The position numbers and the translations under genes are program-made. Of a stretch of 64,000 nt of DNA, positions 28,611 to 37,407 are shown piece by piece. Numbering within the stretch: the first letter of the stretch is position 1; every line of letters starts with the position of its first letter. The DNA comes from DASVEE01 sp036380735. Lineage in GTDB: Bacteria; Acidobacteriota; Thermoanaerobaculia; Gp7-AA8. The notes under the pieces are model-generated. The model was not told where the DNA came from, ran no database searches, and was given only the letters and a program-made list of their open reading frames with translations. The DNA lies in assembly GCA_036380735.1 (NCBI GenBank), contig DASVEE010000006.1, positions 62,001 to 126,000 on the forward strand, read 5' to 3'.

Positions 28611-30830
28611 CTATCGCGGCGGCCCCAGCGTGCGAAGGAAGAACAGCCGGATGTCGTCCTTGTAGTACTTGCGCGCAACGCCTCGGGTTCCGTGTCCCTG
28701 ACCCGGCATCACCAGCAGCTCGAACGGCTTGCCCGCGCGGATGAACGCGTCGCTCATGCGCATGGTGGTCGCGATCGAGGCGCTCGTGTCGCTGGTGCCG
28801 TGCATCATGCGCAGCGTGCCGCGGAGGTTCGCCGCGATGGCGGTGTTGTCGCCGGCCGCATAAGCGGCGGGGTTCGTGGCGGGAAGCCCGAGGTACGGCT
28901 CGTTGACGATGGCGTCCTCCTCGAAGGCTCCGGGCGCGCCGGCGTAGCCCGCCTGGAACACCTCAGGTGCGGTGAGCATTGCCCGCAGTACGAAGTAGCC
29001 GCCCCAGGAGTGACCGTAGATGCCCGCGCGGGTCAGGTCCATCCACGGGCGCGACGCCGCGACCTGCCGCAGCGCGGCGACGTGATCCGGGATCTCGGTC
29101 TGGCCGACGCGCCCGTAGATCACGTCGTGGAACGCCTTGCTCCGTCCCGGCGTGCCGCGCGCATCGAGCATCATCACCACGAAGCCCGCCTGCGCGAGCG
29201 ACAGCGCGTCGCGCGAATCGGCCGTGCCGACGAAGTTCCACGGCAGGATCGTGGTGAACGGTCCGCTGTAAATGTAGGTGACGACCGCGTAGCGCTTGGC
29301 CGGATCGAAATCGAGCGGCTTGTACAACACGCCGTGCAACGAAGCCGCGCCGTCCGCGGCGGTGACGGTGAAGCCCTCCGGGACGATCGCGCGGCGCCAC
29401 TCGGCCAGCTCGCTCGCGTCGGCGGCTGCGAACGAAAACCGCGTGCGTCCGTCGGACGAACCGGTCTCCCAGACGCGTGGCCGCTCGCGCGTCGAATGCC
29501 CGTCGACGTAGTACCGGCCGGAAGGGGAGAGCGTCACGCGGTGCAGGCCGCCGTCGCGCGACAGCCGCTGCATCGCACCGCCGGTGAGCGGCACACGATG
29601 CAGGAAGTGGTCGTACGGCCGCTCCGGGTCGGTCGACGCCAGAACGAGCAGCGTGTCTCCCGCCGCGCCGGCGACGCGGTCCACGCGAAACGCGCCGCCC
29701 GTGAGCTGCGTCGCGAGCTTGCCGTCGTAGTCGTAGAGGTAGACGTGCCGCCAGCCGTCGCGCTCCGACATCCAGAGGAACTGCCGGTTGCCGTGCAGCG
29801 GCGTGACCTGCAGCGCCCACGCGCCTTCCAGGAGGTCGAGGCCGGCGACGAAGCTCTCCGGGCGCTCCTCGCGCAATACCAGGCGCGCGCTGCCGGCCGA
29901 CGGGCTGACGGCGCGGAGGTCGAGGCGCTTGCCGTCGCGCGACAGGCGGAGCAGGAGCGCTTCACTCCCATCCGGCCGCCACCCCGCCAGCCACTCGTAG
30001 CCCTCCCCCTCGGCCGCCGCAACCTGCACGCTCCGCCCGGTCGCGGCCTCGATGACGTGCAGCTCCGGCCGCACGAGCGGCGTGCCTGCCTTTGCCGACG
30101 GCACCATCGTCACGCGCTCGAGCGCCGTGCTGTAGTCGACGACCGGCAGCTTGTGCACTCCGCGCGCGTCGTTACGCCACACGAGCAGCCAGCGGCTGTC
30201 CGGCGACCAGGCGTGCTCGGGGAGGTCCCAGGCGTAATGCTCCTCGTCGCGCCGTTCCAGCACGGTGCGCCCGCGCGCGTCGGTGAGCGCGAACCCGTTC
30301 GGCTGCCGCACCGCCACGAAGCGGCGATCGGGCGAGAGCAGATGCTGCGGCGAGAACGCCACCGCATCGGGTTCGGTCGCCGCAACGCGCGCGAGCTGCC
30401 CGCCGCTCAGCGGCAACGAGAACACGTCGCTCCCGATCGCGAAGAGGAGGCGCTGCCGATCCGGCGCGAGCCGGAAATCGACATACGGCGGGAGCTCCAC
30501 GTCCTTTCCCACCAGCCGCGACACGCCGGCCTTGAGCGCGGCGGGGGAGAGCAGCGGCATCTGTTTCCCCGAGCCCGCGTCGACGACGACGAACGTCTCG
30601 CGCTGCGGCCCCGCCGCCGCCCAGTAAACGAAGCGCCGCCCATCCGCGAGCCACTGCGGCGTGGTCAGCGTGTCCCGGATGCGCATGAAGAACGTCGACA
30701 TCTCGTCCGCCAGCGCGAGCCGCGCTTCGAGCGCCGCATCGCGCGTCTGCGCGCCCGCCGCCGGCGCGAAGAGACACGCCAGCACCCACAGGACCAGGGA
30801 TCCCCGAATGTTCGTCCGCTTCAGTTGCAT
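28611..30830 (-). CDS. secreted S9 (dipeptidyl peptidase IV-like) serine peptidase
   Basis: A 739-residue prolyl-oligopeptidase-family enzyme. It has a signal peptide (G-S-L-V-L-W-V-L-A-C-L-F-A-P-A-A-G-A), a DPP IV N-terminal propeller (about 50-480) and an alpha/beta hydrolase domain with the nucleophile G-H-S-W-G-G, Asp in G-T-S-D-T-S and His in G-Q-G-H-G. It removes N-terminal dipeptides from peptides in the periplasm. It is convergent with the nSTAND gene (9 bp apart) and shows no functional link to it. Length is normal for the family. Confidence 0.9.
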   Translation of the reverse strand: MQLKRTNIRGSLVLWVLACLFAPAAGAQTRDAALEARLALADEMSTFFMRIRDTLTTPQWLADGRRFVYWAAAGPQRETFVVVDAGSGKQMPLLSPAALKAGVSRLVGKDVELPPYVDFRLAPDRQRLLFAIGSDVFSLPLSGGQLARVAATEPDAVAFSPQHLLSPDRRFVAVRQPNGFALTDARGRTVLERRDEEHYAWDLPEHAWSPDSRWLLVWRNDARGVHKLPVVDYSTALERVTMVPSAKAGTPLVRPELHVIEAATGRSVQVAAAEGEGYEWLAGWRPDGSEALLLRLSRDGKRLDLRAVSPSAGSARLVLREERPESFVAGLDLLEGAWALQVTPLHGNRQFLWMSERDGWRHVYLYDYDGKLATQLTGGAFRVDRVAGAAGDTLLVLASTDPERPYDHFLHRVPLTGGAMQRLSRDGGLHRVTLSPSGRYYVDGHSTRERPRVWETGSSDGRTRFSFAAADASELAEWRRAIVPEGFTVTAADGAASLHGVLYKPLDFDPAKRYAVVTYIYSGPFTTILPWNFVGTADSRDALSLAQAGFVVMMLDARGTPGRSKAFHDVIYGRVGQTEIPDHVAALRQVAASRPWMDLTRAGIYGHSWGGYFVLRAMLTAPEVFQAGYAGAPGAFEEDAIVNEPYLGLPATNPAAYAAGDNTAIAANLRGTLRMMHGTSDTSASIATTMRMSDAFIRAGKPFELLVMPGQGHGTRGVARKYYKDDIRLFFLRTLGPPR

Positions 30831-30865
30831 GCGGCGTTGGACGAAACCGCGAAGCCGCGGTTAGG

Positions 30866-30942
30866 GAATGGGACGAATAGGACCTATGGGACCTATGGGT
30901 TCGTCCTATCCGTCCTATAAGTCCCATTCGTCCTATCGGCCC
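30866..30942. repeat. inverted nonamer repeat
   Basis: GGGACGAATAGGACCTATGG (30867 onward) and GTCCTATCCGTCCTATAAG (30903 onward) arms with almost no loop, between the XRE gene end and the S9 peptidase start on the minus strand. Confidence 0.85.
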
Positions 30943-30962
30943 ATGAAAAGCCTGCACCCAGT

Positions 30963-31403
30963 TCACAGGCTGCTGCGGTACGCCTGCGGCCCCGCGCTCA
31001 GCGCGACCGGCCGTGATGGCAGCGCCGCGGCGTCGTTCCCCTGCCTGCCGTCGTACACGTCCGTGACCGTCTCGACCATCAGGTGGAACTTCGCCAGCAG
31101 ATCGCGCTGCATCCGCTTGGGCAGTGTGTGCAGCGCATCGACCAGGCGGTTGGCCGCGAGCTGATTCTCATCGAGCTCCCACGGCGCCATTTTCTTCTCG
31201 ATCAAGCCGCCGAAGAACTCCGCCTCGGACAACCCATACACCTCGAGGAGGCTCTTGAGCTGCGCGAGCTTGAGAGAGCCGATGCGGATCCCTGTCTCGA
31301 ACGAGCTGATCGTCTTCTGTCCGACACCGGAAAGGCGAGCGGCGTCCTTTTGGCTGAGGCCCCGCATGCGCCGAGCTTCCCGAAGTTTTAGCACGAGATC
31401 CAT
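30963..31403 (-). CDS. XRE-family transcriptional regulator
   Basis: A 146-residue protein with an N-terminal Cro/CI helix-turn-helix at residues 5-60 (L-S-Q-K-D-A-A-R-L-S-G-V-G-Q-K-T-I-S-S-F-E) and a helical C-terminal half. The ATG at 31403 is preceded by AAGGAGAC. About 60 bp upstream lie four AAGGAC boxes spaced exactly 10 bp apart, a strong candidate for its own operator. Confidence 0.85.
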   Translation of the reverse strand: MDLVLKLREARRMRGLSQKDAARLSGVGQKTISSFETGIRIGSLKLAQLKSLLEVYGLSEAEFFGGLIEKKMAPWELDENQLAANRLVDALHTLPKRMQRDLLAKFHLMVETVTDVYDGRQGNDAAALPSRPVALSAGPQAYRSSL

Positions 31404-31465
31404 GACACGTCTCCTTCTGTCCTGTTCCGCTCCCGCCCTCCCATCGAACAGCAGAAGGATACCAC

Positions 31466-31500
31466 AAGGACTTAAAAGGACAAACAAGGACGAAGAAGGT
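31466..31500. promoter_or_regulatory. four helix-phased AAGGAC boxes
   Basis: AAGGAC occurs at 31466, 31476 and 31486, and AAGGTG at 31496: one per turn of the DNA helix, 63-97 bp upstream of the XRE start codon. This arrangement suits cooperative binding on one DNA face and autoregulation. Confidence 0.6.
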
Positions 31501-31779
31501 GCAGCACTCGCCAAGGCGGCTTCATCACCCGCAACGGGCGAAGCGTGCTGGAGCGGAGGGCGCACAGCCCGGCAACCCTAAGGTCCGAGCGGGCGCCAGC
31601 CAGGCGCACAGCGCTTCTGCCGGGACCTTCCGGTGCGCATGGATGAGGCGTGGCGAGTCGAGGCAGCAGGAAAGGCTCCGTGCTCGCGGCCACCGTCTAC
31701 GCCGGGGCGCGACACCGCGGACCGAGGTGTGCGCACGTCGCACCGGGCTAGTGACGCGGCACCACCGCGAGGCGCACGC
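31501..31779. other. intergenic DNA before the minisatellite
   Basis: Several frames are open on both strands because the sequence is very GC-rich. None has a good RBS, a recognisable domain or convincing codon structure. I see no RNA gene. Confidence 0.3.
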
Positions 31780-32535
31780 ACACACCGGCATCGTTATTCT
31801 GAGCAGCCGCGAGGCGCACGCGCACACCGAGGTTATGTCGCTGCCTCGCGGCAGGTGCGCACGCGCACACCGGGGTCGTGTCACTGCCTCGCGGCAGGTG
31901 CGCACGCGCACACCGAGGTTGTGTCACTGCCTCGTGGCAGGTGCGCACGTGCACACCGAGGTTGTGTCGATGCCTCGCGGCAGGTGCGCACGTGCACACC
32001 GGGGTCGTGTCGATGCCTCGCGGCAGGTGCGCACGTGCATACCGAGGTCGTGTCACTGCCTCGCGGCAGGTGCGGACGTGCACACCGGTGGCGTGTTACT
32101 GCGTCACGGCTGGTGCGGACGTGCACACCGGTGAAGTGTTACTGCGTCACGGCTGGTGCGGACGTGCACACCGGTGAAGTGTCGCTGCACCATCGTGGGT
32201 GCGGACGTGCACACCGGTGGTGTGTCGCTGCACCACCGTGAGTGTGTCGCTGCACCACCGTGAGTGTGTCGTTGCACCACCGTGAGTGTGTCGTTGCACC
32301 ACCATGAGTGTGTCGTTGCACCACCATGGGTGTGTCGCTGCACCACCGTGGGTGTGTCGCTGCACCACCCAGGGTGTGTCGCTGCACCACCATGGGTGCG
32401 CACGCGCACACCCGGGGTGTGTCACTGCCACCGAGGGCGCGCCGGCGCACACACTGGTTGTGTCATCGCGCCACCGAGGTGGGCACGCGCACACCGAGGG
32501 TGTGTCACTTCCTCACGGCGGGTGCGCACGTGCAC
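31780..32535. repeat. minisatellite: 43-bp units with a 22-bp inner array
   Basis: From about 31780 to 32220 roughly ten diverged copies of a 43-bp unit follow each other, each carrying GGTGCGCACGTGCACACCG and then GTGTCACTGCCTCGCGGCA. From 32221 to 32396 the unit becomes exactly 22 bp (TGTGTCGCTGCACCACCGTG plus 2 nt) in eight copies. From 32397 to 32535 longer units return. Neither 43 nor 22 is a multiple of three, all frames stay open, and no RBS is present, so coding is unlikely. Confidence 0.85.
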
Positions 32536-32536
32536 A

Positions 32537-32645
32537 CGAGGCGAAACGACTGCTGTTCCAGGTGCAGCTTTCGCGTGGGCGCTGCCTGTCCATGCCGCAT
32601 CATCGGATGGAGGTGCGCCCCAGCCGGGCGAAGCAGGAGCCGGCG
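32537..32645. repeat. dispersed repeat A, copy 1
   Basis: About 100 bp beginning GAGGCGAAACGACTGCTGTT and containing CATCGGATGGAGGTGCGCCC. A diverged copy in the same orientation lies at 35622-35720, so the pair brackets the histidine kinase gene. Confidence 0.65.
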
Positions 32646-32671
32646 GCGCAACGGCACGCCGGCGGCGCGGC

Positions 32672-35326
32672 TCATCGCCGATCGGGCCGCGCTTCCACGA
32701 TGGGGAGGCGCACCGTGAACCGCGCGCCGCTCCCTTCCTCGCTCTCGACCTCGATCGTTCCGCCGTGCAGCTCGGTCAGTTCCTTGACCAGCGCCAGACC
32801 GATGCCGAGGCCTGTCTTCCCTCGCTGGGCCGAGCTGTCCGCCTGGCGGAACCGCTCGAACATGTGCGGCAGGAAACCGCGCGGGATACCGGGACCGTCG
32901 TCGCGAACCTCGATGACTGCGGACGGTCCCTCGCGCCGCAGCGCCACGGCGACGCTCGAACCGGGGGGCGAAAACTTGATTGCGTTCGACAGCAGATTCC
33001 AGACGACTTGCTGGATGCGGCTCGCATCGACGAAGACGTCGGCCAGGGTATGGTCGAGGGAGGCGGTCACGGTGATGTTCTTCGCTTCGGCGGCGGGCCG
33101 GCTGCCGTCCATCGCGGCATGAACGACCGCGGCCAGGTTGGCCCCCTGCCGGTCGAGCCGCATCTTGCCGGTCGTGATTCTCGAAATGTCGAGCAAATCG
33201 TCGATGAGCTGCGTCTGCGCGGTGGCACTGCTGCGGATCGTCGAGAGCCCCACTTCGATCTCGTCCTCCGACAGAGTTGCTGCGCTGAGCATGTGCGCCC
33301 AGCCGACGATCGACGTGAGCGGGCTCCGCAACTCGTGTGAGAGCGTCGCCAGAAACTCGTCTTTCATCCGGTCGGCCTCGCGCAGGCGCACTTCGGCCCG
33401 CTTCCGCTCGTGCACGTCGGTACAGGTCCCCACCCATTCGCGCACGCTGCCATCGGGACGCAGGAGCGGTGTGGCGCGCGCCTCGAAGTAACGATACTGC
33501 CCACTTGGCGCATGCCAGATGCGGCCGGCCGCTTCATAGAGCGAGCGGGATTCGCGAGCCTGCTGCCAGAGTTGCCGGCAGTTCTCGCGGTCGTCGGGGT
33601 GGAGCGCGTTTGCCCAGCCGCCGCCGCGCATCTCCTCCAAACGCTGTCCCGTGTACGTCTCCCACGCCGGCTGCGGCGTCACGAACTCGCCTTCCGCGTC
33701 GGTCGTCCACGGGATGTCGGTGATGACTTCGACCAGGGTGCGGTAGCGCTCTTCGCTGTGGGCGACTGCCTCGCGCGCGGCGATCTGGGCGGAGATGTCG
33801 CGGAACCAGCAGACCACCCCGTACCGTCCGTCCGGGAGCGGGATGCGATTGATCCGCCACTCGTACGACTCGGTCACGCCTCGGTCGCGACGCTGTTCGC
33901 TCGCCTCGCCGGTGGCGTAGGTCTCGCCGGTCTGGAGGGTGTGACGGAAGCGGCGGACGAGCTCGTCCGCGGAATCGCTGGGCCAGAGGATGTGGACCAC
34001 CTCCTCGAAATCGCGGCCGATCAGGCCGGGGATGTCGCCGAAGACCGGCCGCGCGACCGGGTTCACGGTCCGGATGCGGAAGTCGGCGTCGACGAGGTAG
34101 GCGCCGAGGGGAGTGTGGTCGAACAGCGCCTGCAACCGCGCTTCGGAGACGCGCAGGATTTCCTCTGTCCGCGCGCGCTCCTCGTCCCGGAGGTTGCGCT
34201 CGATCAGGTCGGCGGCCTGCCGCGCCAGGACGTCGAGCGATCGCAGCTCGTGCTCCTGCGGCTCGTGCGGGACGCGCCAGTGAGTGGAGATCATGCCGAG
34301 GATACGGCCCGAGCGGGAAACGAGAGGCGTCGACTGCACGCTGCGGAGGCCCAGCCGGCGGTACTGCTCCAGGTCGGGCGTCCCGGCCATGAACGCGCAC
34401 GCCTCGCTGTCCTGCACGATGACGCGCTCGCCCTTCGCCAGCGCATTCGCGCAACTGCTGCCGTCGCGCGCGTCCACCCATTCCCAGAACGCGGCGGCGA
34501 TCGGGTCGAACCCTCGCCACGCCAGCAGCCGCAGCGCGCCGCGCCCGGCGTCGAGCATCTGCATGCTGGCCATGTCCGAACGCGTCAGGGCCACGGCGGC
34601 ATCGAGAATCTTTTCGTACAGCGCGGCGGCGCTGTTTTCGTCGATCAGCTCCGTGCTGATCTCGTGCAGCCGCTTCGCGGAGGCGAGCTCCACGGCCAGG
34701 CGGGCTTCCTTCCGCCGCAGCTCCTCGACGCTTTCCGCGCGCTCGTGGCGCGCCAGTTCCGTCGCTGTGAGCGCGAGCACCGACTGGTATGCGGCGGCCG
34801 AGAACGTGGCCAGGCTCGTCAACAGGCGCAGGTCTTCCGCATCGAAGCGGCGGCTCTCGTCGTGAGCAACGACCCAGATCGTGCCGACCGGTTCTCCGTC
34901 GAGGTGGAAAGGGACCAGCAGCGCCTCATCGACCGGACGCGTGGCTTCGGAGAGGTACGGGAAATCGCGTTCCGGCCGCGCGAACAGGAGCGCCGCGTCG
35001 AGATCGCAAACCGTTCCGCACGGCCCGAAATTGGCCGGCGTTCCGCCGCCCACGTGCTGCGGCGCCCACGCGCCGGCGAGCACCGGCCAGTAGAAGCTCT
35101 TGCGCTCGTCGTCGAACAGGCTGATTCCCGCCGAGTGCGCGCGGCAGAGCACGAGCGCCGTATCGACGAGCTTCTGCAGGATGCGATCGGGCGAGGCTGC
35201 CAGTTCCTGCGCCAGTGCGACCAGCGCCTCATTTTCGGACGCGTACTGGGGCGGCCGGGTCTCGCGCAACCGGAGTTCCTCGATAGGAAGCAGTGACTTC
35301 AGCTCTGTTGCAGGCTTCAATCCCAT
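32672..35326 (-). CDS. hybrid GAF-PAS sensor histidine kinase
   Basis: An 884-residue kinase with no membrane helix. A GAF domain lies near residues 50-190, a coiled segment at 190-230, a second GAF near 235-375, and two PAS domains near 395-510 and 520-640 (W-V-G-T-C-T-D-V-H at the PAC end). HisKA follows with the phospho-acceptor in L-S-H-E-L-R-S-P-L, then HATPase_c (N box W-N-L-L-S-N-A-I-K-F-S; G1 D-D-G-P-G-I-P; G2 G-K-T-G-L-G-I-G-L-A-L-V). It senses a small molecule, light or redox signal in the cytosol. No partner response regulator is adjacent. It sits between two direct repeats (32537 and 35622), suggesting that it moved as a cassette. Confidence 0.9.
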   Translation of the reverse strand: MGLKPATELKSLLPIEELRLRETRPPQYASENEALVALAQELAASPDRILQKLVDTALVLCRAHSAGISLFDDERKSFYWPVLAGAWAPQHVGGGTPANFGPCGTVCDLDAALLFARPERDFPYLSEATRPVDEALLVPFHLDGEPVGTIWVVAHDESRRFDAEDLRLLTSLATFSAAAYQSVLALTATELARHERAESVEELRRKEARLAVELASAKRLHEISTELIDENSAAALYEKILDAAVALTRSDMASMQMLDAGRGALRLLAWRGFDPIAAAFWEWVDARDGSSCANALAKGERVIVQDSEACAFMAGTPDLEQYRRLGLRSVQSTPLVSRSGRILGMISTHWRVPHEPQEHELRSLDVLARQAADLIERNLRDEERARTEEILRVSEARLQALFDHTPLGAYLVDADFRIRTVNPVARPVFGDIPGLIGRDFEEVVHILWPSDSADELVRRFRHTLQTGETYATGEASEQRRDRGVTESYEWRINRIPLPDGRYGVVCWFRDISAQIAAREAVAHSEERYRTLVEVITDIPWTTDAEGEFVTPQPAWETYTGQRLEEMRGGGWANALHPDDRENCRQLWQQARESRSLYEAAGRIWHAPSGQYRYFEARATPLLRPDGSVREWVGTCTDVHERKRAEVRLREADRMKDEFLATLSHELRSPLTSIVGWAHMLSAATLSEDEIEVGLSTIRSSATAQTQLIDDLLDISRITTGKMRLDRQGANLAAVVHAAMDGSRPAAEAKNITVTASLDHTLADVFVDASRIQQVVWNLLSNAIKFSPPGSSVAVALRREGPSAVIEVRDDGPGIPRGFLPHMFERFRQADSSAQRGKTGLGIGLALVKELTELHGGTIEVESEEGSGARFTVRLPIVEARPDRR

Positions 35327-35465
35327 GGCGCATTCCCATCGGCGCTGCGTGAAACGAGTGGGGAAAGAGTGAGTGAACAGTGGATCGTACCGCGAAGCGG
35401 TGTTCGGGAGATCAACTATCGGTGCTGCTCTTGTGCCCGATTCGGCCGGGGCGGCAAACCGCTCA

Positions 35466-35592
35466 TGACGGTTGGGGCCAGAGCTTCGGACTTTTGGGGC
35501 CAGAGCTTCTTTCCTTCATCGCCATCGTTGTCTATCCATGCAGGGGGAGCGTTGCTCAGCGGGCGCCAAAGCTCTGACGCTCGCAGTTCACT
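35466..35592. repeat. dispersed repeat B, copy 1
   Basis: TTGGGGCCAGAGCTTC occurs twice (35471 and 35494). It is followed by T-rich sequence, CGCCATCGTTG, and GCGTTGCTCAGCGGGCGCC then AAAGCTCTGACGCTCGCAG. Related copies lie at 44925-45380 (split by an insertion) and 45970-46050. The 394-bp gap 35327-35720 holds this and repeat A and no gene. Confidence 0.65.
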
Positions 35593-35621
35593 CCGCGCAT
35601 AGCGATCGCGCCGTCCAGACA

Positions 35622-35722
35622 AGGCGAAACGACTGCTGCTCCAGGTCGACCGTTTCGCGCGCGCGCCGCATGTCGATGCGGCAGCATCGGATGGCGGTGC
35701 GCCCTAGCCGGCCGAGGGTCTC
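35622..35722. repeat. dispersed repeat A, copy 2
   Basis: AAGGCGAAACGACTGCTGCT through CATCGGATGGCGGTGCGCCC, a direct repeat of 32537-32645. It abuts the 3' end of the truncated 35721-35987 gene. Confidence 0.65.
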
Positions 35723-35987
35723 ACCCCGGCCACGCCAGCGCCGCGGCGAAGCCGGGAATCTCCCCCTCCAGCCACTCCGCATGAGCGGAGACGAAGTCGA
35801 GCAGCTCCCGGGCGAGCACCGCATCGACGCTCTTTCCATCGCGAGCGGCCACGCGCTCCAGCGCCACCACCTCCAGCCGGGGAATGCGCACCTCGAGCTG
35901 CGAGAGCCGCAACAGCTCCGGAATCGCCCGCACCACATCGGCCCCGAGCGCCTCCTCCACCACTTCCTGCGACCAGAAGGCCCGCAA
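35721..35987 (-). pseudogene. 5'-truncated copy of the 150-aa XRE-linked gene
   Basis: 88 codons matching residues 63-150 of the complete copy at 38732-39184 almost residue for residue (A-F-W-S-Q-E-V-V-E-E-A-L-G versus D-F-W-S-Q-D-I-V-E-E-A-L-G, then A-D-V-V-R-A-I-P-E-L-L-R-L). The first 62 codons and the upstream promoter are missing; the truncated end lies 8 bp from the divergent XRE start. It is probably not functional as a full protein, though an internal ATG could still give a C-terminal fragment. Confidence 0.75.
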
Positions 35988-35995
35988 TCGCTACG

Positions 35996-36247
35996 ATGCA
36001 AGAGGTGACACGGCGCGGCGACAAAGAAAAAGAAGCCATCCTCTTCGGCGAGGCGGTGCGACGCGCGCGCGAGCAGCGCGGCATCAGCCAGACCCAGCTC
36101 GCCGGGGCCGCCGGCCTGAGCGCCCCCTACCTCAACGTCCTCGAACACGGCGGCAACACGCCCACGCTGTCCGTCATCTTCCGCATCTGCGAAGCGCTGG
36201 AGGTGGAGCCTGCGGTTTTGATTGATGAGGTTTGGAGGGGGAGGTAA
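35996..36247 (+). CDS. small XRE-family regulator
   Basis: An 83-residue single-domain Cro/CI helix-turn-helix protein (I-S-Q-T-Q-L-A-G-A-A-G-L-S-A-P-Y-L-N-V-L-E, then P-T-L-S-V-I-F-R-I-C-E-A-L). It is divergent from the truncated 150-aa gene; the same layout recurs at 38732-39549 and, decayed, at 50440-51115. No clear Shine-Dalgarno precedes the ATG, and the lost intergenic region may have removed its operator. It resembles antitoxin-type regulators, but a toxin is not established. Confidence 0.75.
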   Translation: MQEVTRRGDKEKEAILFGEAVRRAREQRGISQTQLAGAAGLSAPYLNVLEHGGNTPTLSVIFRICEALEVEPAVLIDEVWRGR

Positions 36248-36326
36248 GGACAGTCGACGGGCTTCGCTGACGCGTTGGTCCTCGTGGCCAGTGCTCCAGG
36301 ACCGCCAGCTCCAGCTTGCGCGCCGC

Positions 36327-36424
36327 AACAGGGCCGATAGGGCAAATAGGACTCATAGGACGATAGGTCCGCGTCCCGTCCTATCTGTCCTATAGGTCCC
36401 ATTCGTCCTATTCGTCCCATCGTG
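36327..36424. repeat. inverted nonamer repeat
   Basis: CCGATAGGGCAAATAGGACT arm (36331 onward) and GTCCTATCTGTCCTATAGG arm (36378 onward). It is the last nonamer cluster before a 22-kb stretch that has none. It lies between the XRE gene and the SAF gene; the rest of 36248-36540 has short GCTGAGCGGCGG direct repeats and no gene. Confidence 0.8.
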
Positions 36425-36540
36425 CCCTGCCATGAGTGACCCCGTCACTCCGGCGGAATCGCTGAGCGGCGGCGATTCTCGCGCTGAGCGGCGGAATCGC
36501 TGAGGGTAGGGAACTTGCGGCTCCTGTCACTCCTTCAGGT

Positions 36541-37137
36541 ATGGCGCCCGTCGTCCGCAAGCCCACCGTTCAGCGCCTGATTGCTGCGCACGAGAAGACG
36601 CAGCGACAGTCGCCCTGGCTGGAGGGGACGCTCATCGCAGGCGTACTGCTGATCGGCCTCGCCTGCGCCGTTGCCGCTTCCCGCGATCAGGGTACGGTGG
36701 TCCTCACGCGCGACGTCGGCCGCGGCGACGTCCTGACCAAGGGCGATCTCGTCCTCGCTTCGCTGCCGCGCATGAGCAGGACCTTCGCCAGCACCCAGGG
36801 GCTGGCCGGGAAGGTGATGACGCGGGCCGTCGAGGCGGGTCAGCCGCTGCGAGGCGAGGATGTCATCACTGCCGTCGCCGTCCAGCCGGGCGAGCTGGAG
36901 GTGCCGTTGCGCGTCTTCGCCGGCACGTTGCGTCCTCGACCCGGCGATTCGGTGCGACTGGCCGCAGTGAGCGCGGAGGGCGAGGCGCTCGTCCTCTCCG
37001 CCCGTGTGTTGGCCATGGATGTTCAGGAGGATCGGGCCAACCTCCGGGCGGCGATGGGCGTGGCCGACGCGGTGCGCATCGCCACTCTTCGCAGCCCGCA
37101 AATCCGTCTACTGTTGCAGCCGAAAGGAAGACCCTGA
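36541..37137 (+). CDS. membrane-anchored SAF-domain protein (CpaB/FlgA-like)
   Basis: A 198-residue protein with a charged N-terminus, one transmembrane helix at about 30-47 (L-I-A-G-V-L-L-I-G-L-A-C-A-V) and an SAF domain after it (V-L-T-R-D-V-G-R-G-D-V-L-T-K-G-D-L, then A-G-K-V-M-T-R-A-V-E-A-G-Q-P-L). SAF domains occur in pilus (CpaB) and flagellar (FlgA) assembly and in antifreeze-like enzymes, but no pilus genes are nearby. It is the first gene of a tight trio (TGACATG to the next gene). Confidence 0.65.
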   Translation: MAPVVRKPTVQRLIAAHEKTQRQSPWLEGTLIAGVLLIGLACAVAASRDQGTVVLTRDVGRGDVLTKGDLVLASLPRMSRTFASTQGLAGKVMTRAVEAGQPLRGEDVITAVAVQPGELEVPLRVFAGTLRPRPGDSVRLAAVSAEGEALVLSARVLAMDVQEDRANLRAAMGVADAVRIATLRSPQIRLLLQPKGRP

Positions 37138-37138
37138 C

Positions 37139-37399
37139 ATGGACCGTTCTCTCGTTCGAGGTGCAGTGTTCGGAGCCTTGGCGCGCCGCGGGATCGACCT
37201 CAGCTCCCTGCACCGTCGCACCAGGATCGCCGTTCTGATTACCGAGCCGTCGGACCGCCGCGACTTCGCCGAGGAATTGACCGGCAAGATCGGGCTGTCG
37301 ATCTCTGCCTCCCAGCTCGATTACAAGCGGGTGAGCGACCTGATCGTCTACAGCACCCTTCCGGGGAAAAGCACGACAAAACCGAGCGGCGGTGACTGA
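37139..37399 (+). CDS. small protein of unknown function
   Basis: An 86-residue protein starting 1 bp after the SAF gene stop, with GGAAG upstream. It begins M-D-R-S-L-V-R-G-A-V-F-G-A-L-A-R-R-G and has a helical pattern (V-S-D-L-I-V-Y-S). The shape recalls small carrier-like proteins, but no phosphopantetheine serine motif is present. It lies between two membrane-protein genes and probably works with them. Confidence 0.5.
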   Translation: MDRSLVRGAVFGALARRGIDLSSLHRRTRIAVLITEPSDRRDFAEELTGKIGLSISASQLDYKRVSDLIVYSTLPGKSTTKPSGGD

Positions 37400-37407
37400 G
37401 CGGGACG

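Noticed and set aside
31499..32500. Open frames across the minisatellite on both strands
   Set aside because: The 43- and 22-bp units are not multiples of three, every frame is open, and there is no RBS or conserved protein.
31780..32535. CRISPR array
   Set aside because: Units are contiguous and diverged with no unique spacers, and no cas gene is present.
33410..35296. Long plus-strand frame opposite the histidine kinase
   Set aside because: The kinase on the minus strand has clear GAF, PAS, HisKA and HATPase motifs; the plus frame has none.
37139..37399. Acyl carrier protein
   Set aside because: Size is right but there is no D-S-L-type phosphopantetheine site.
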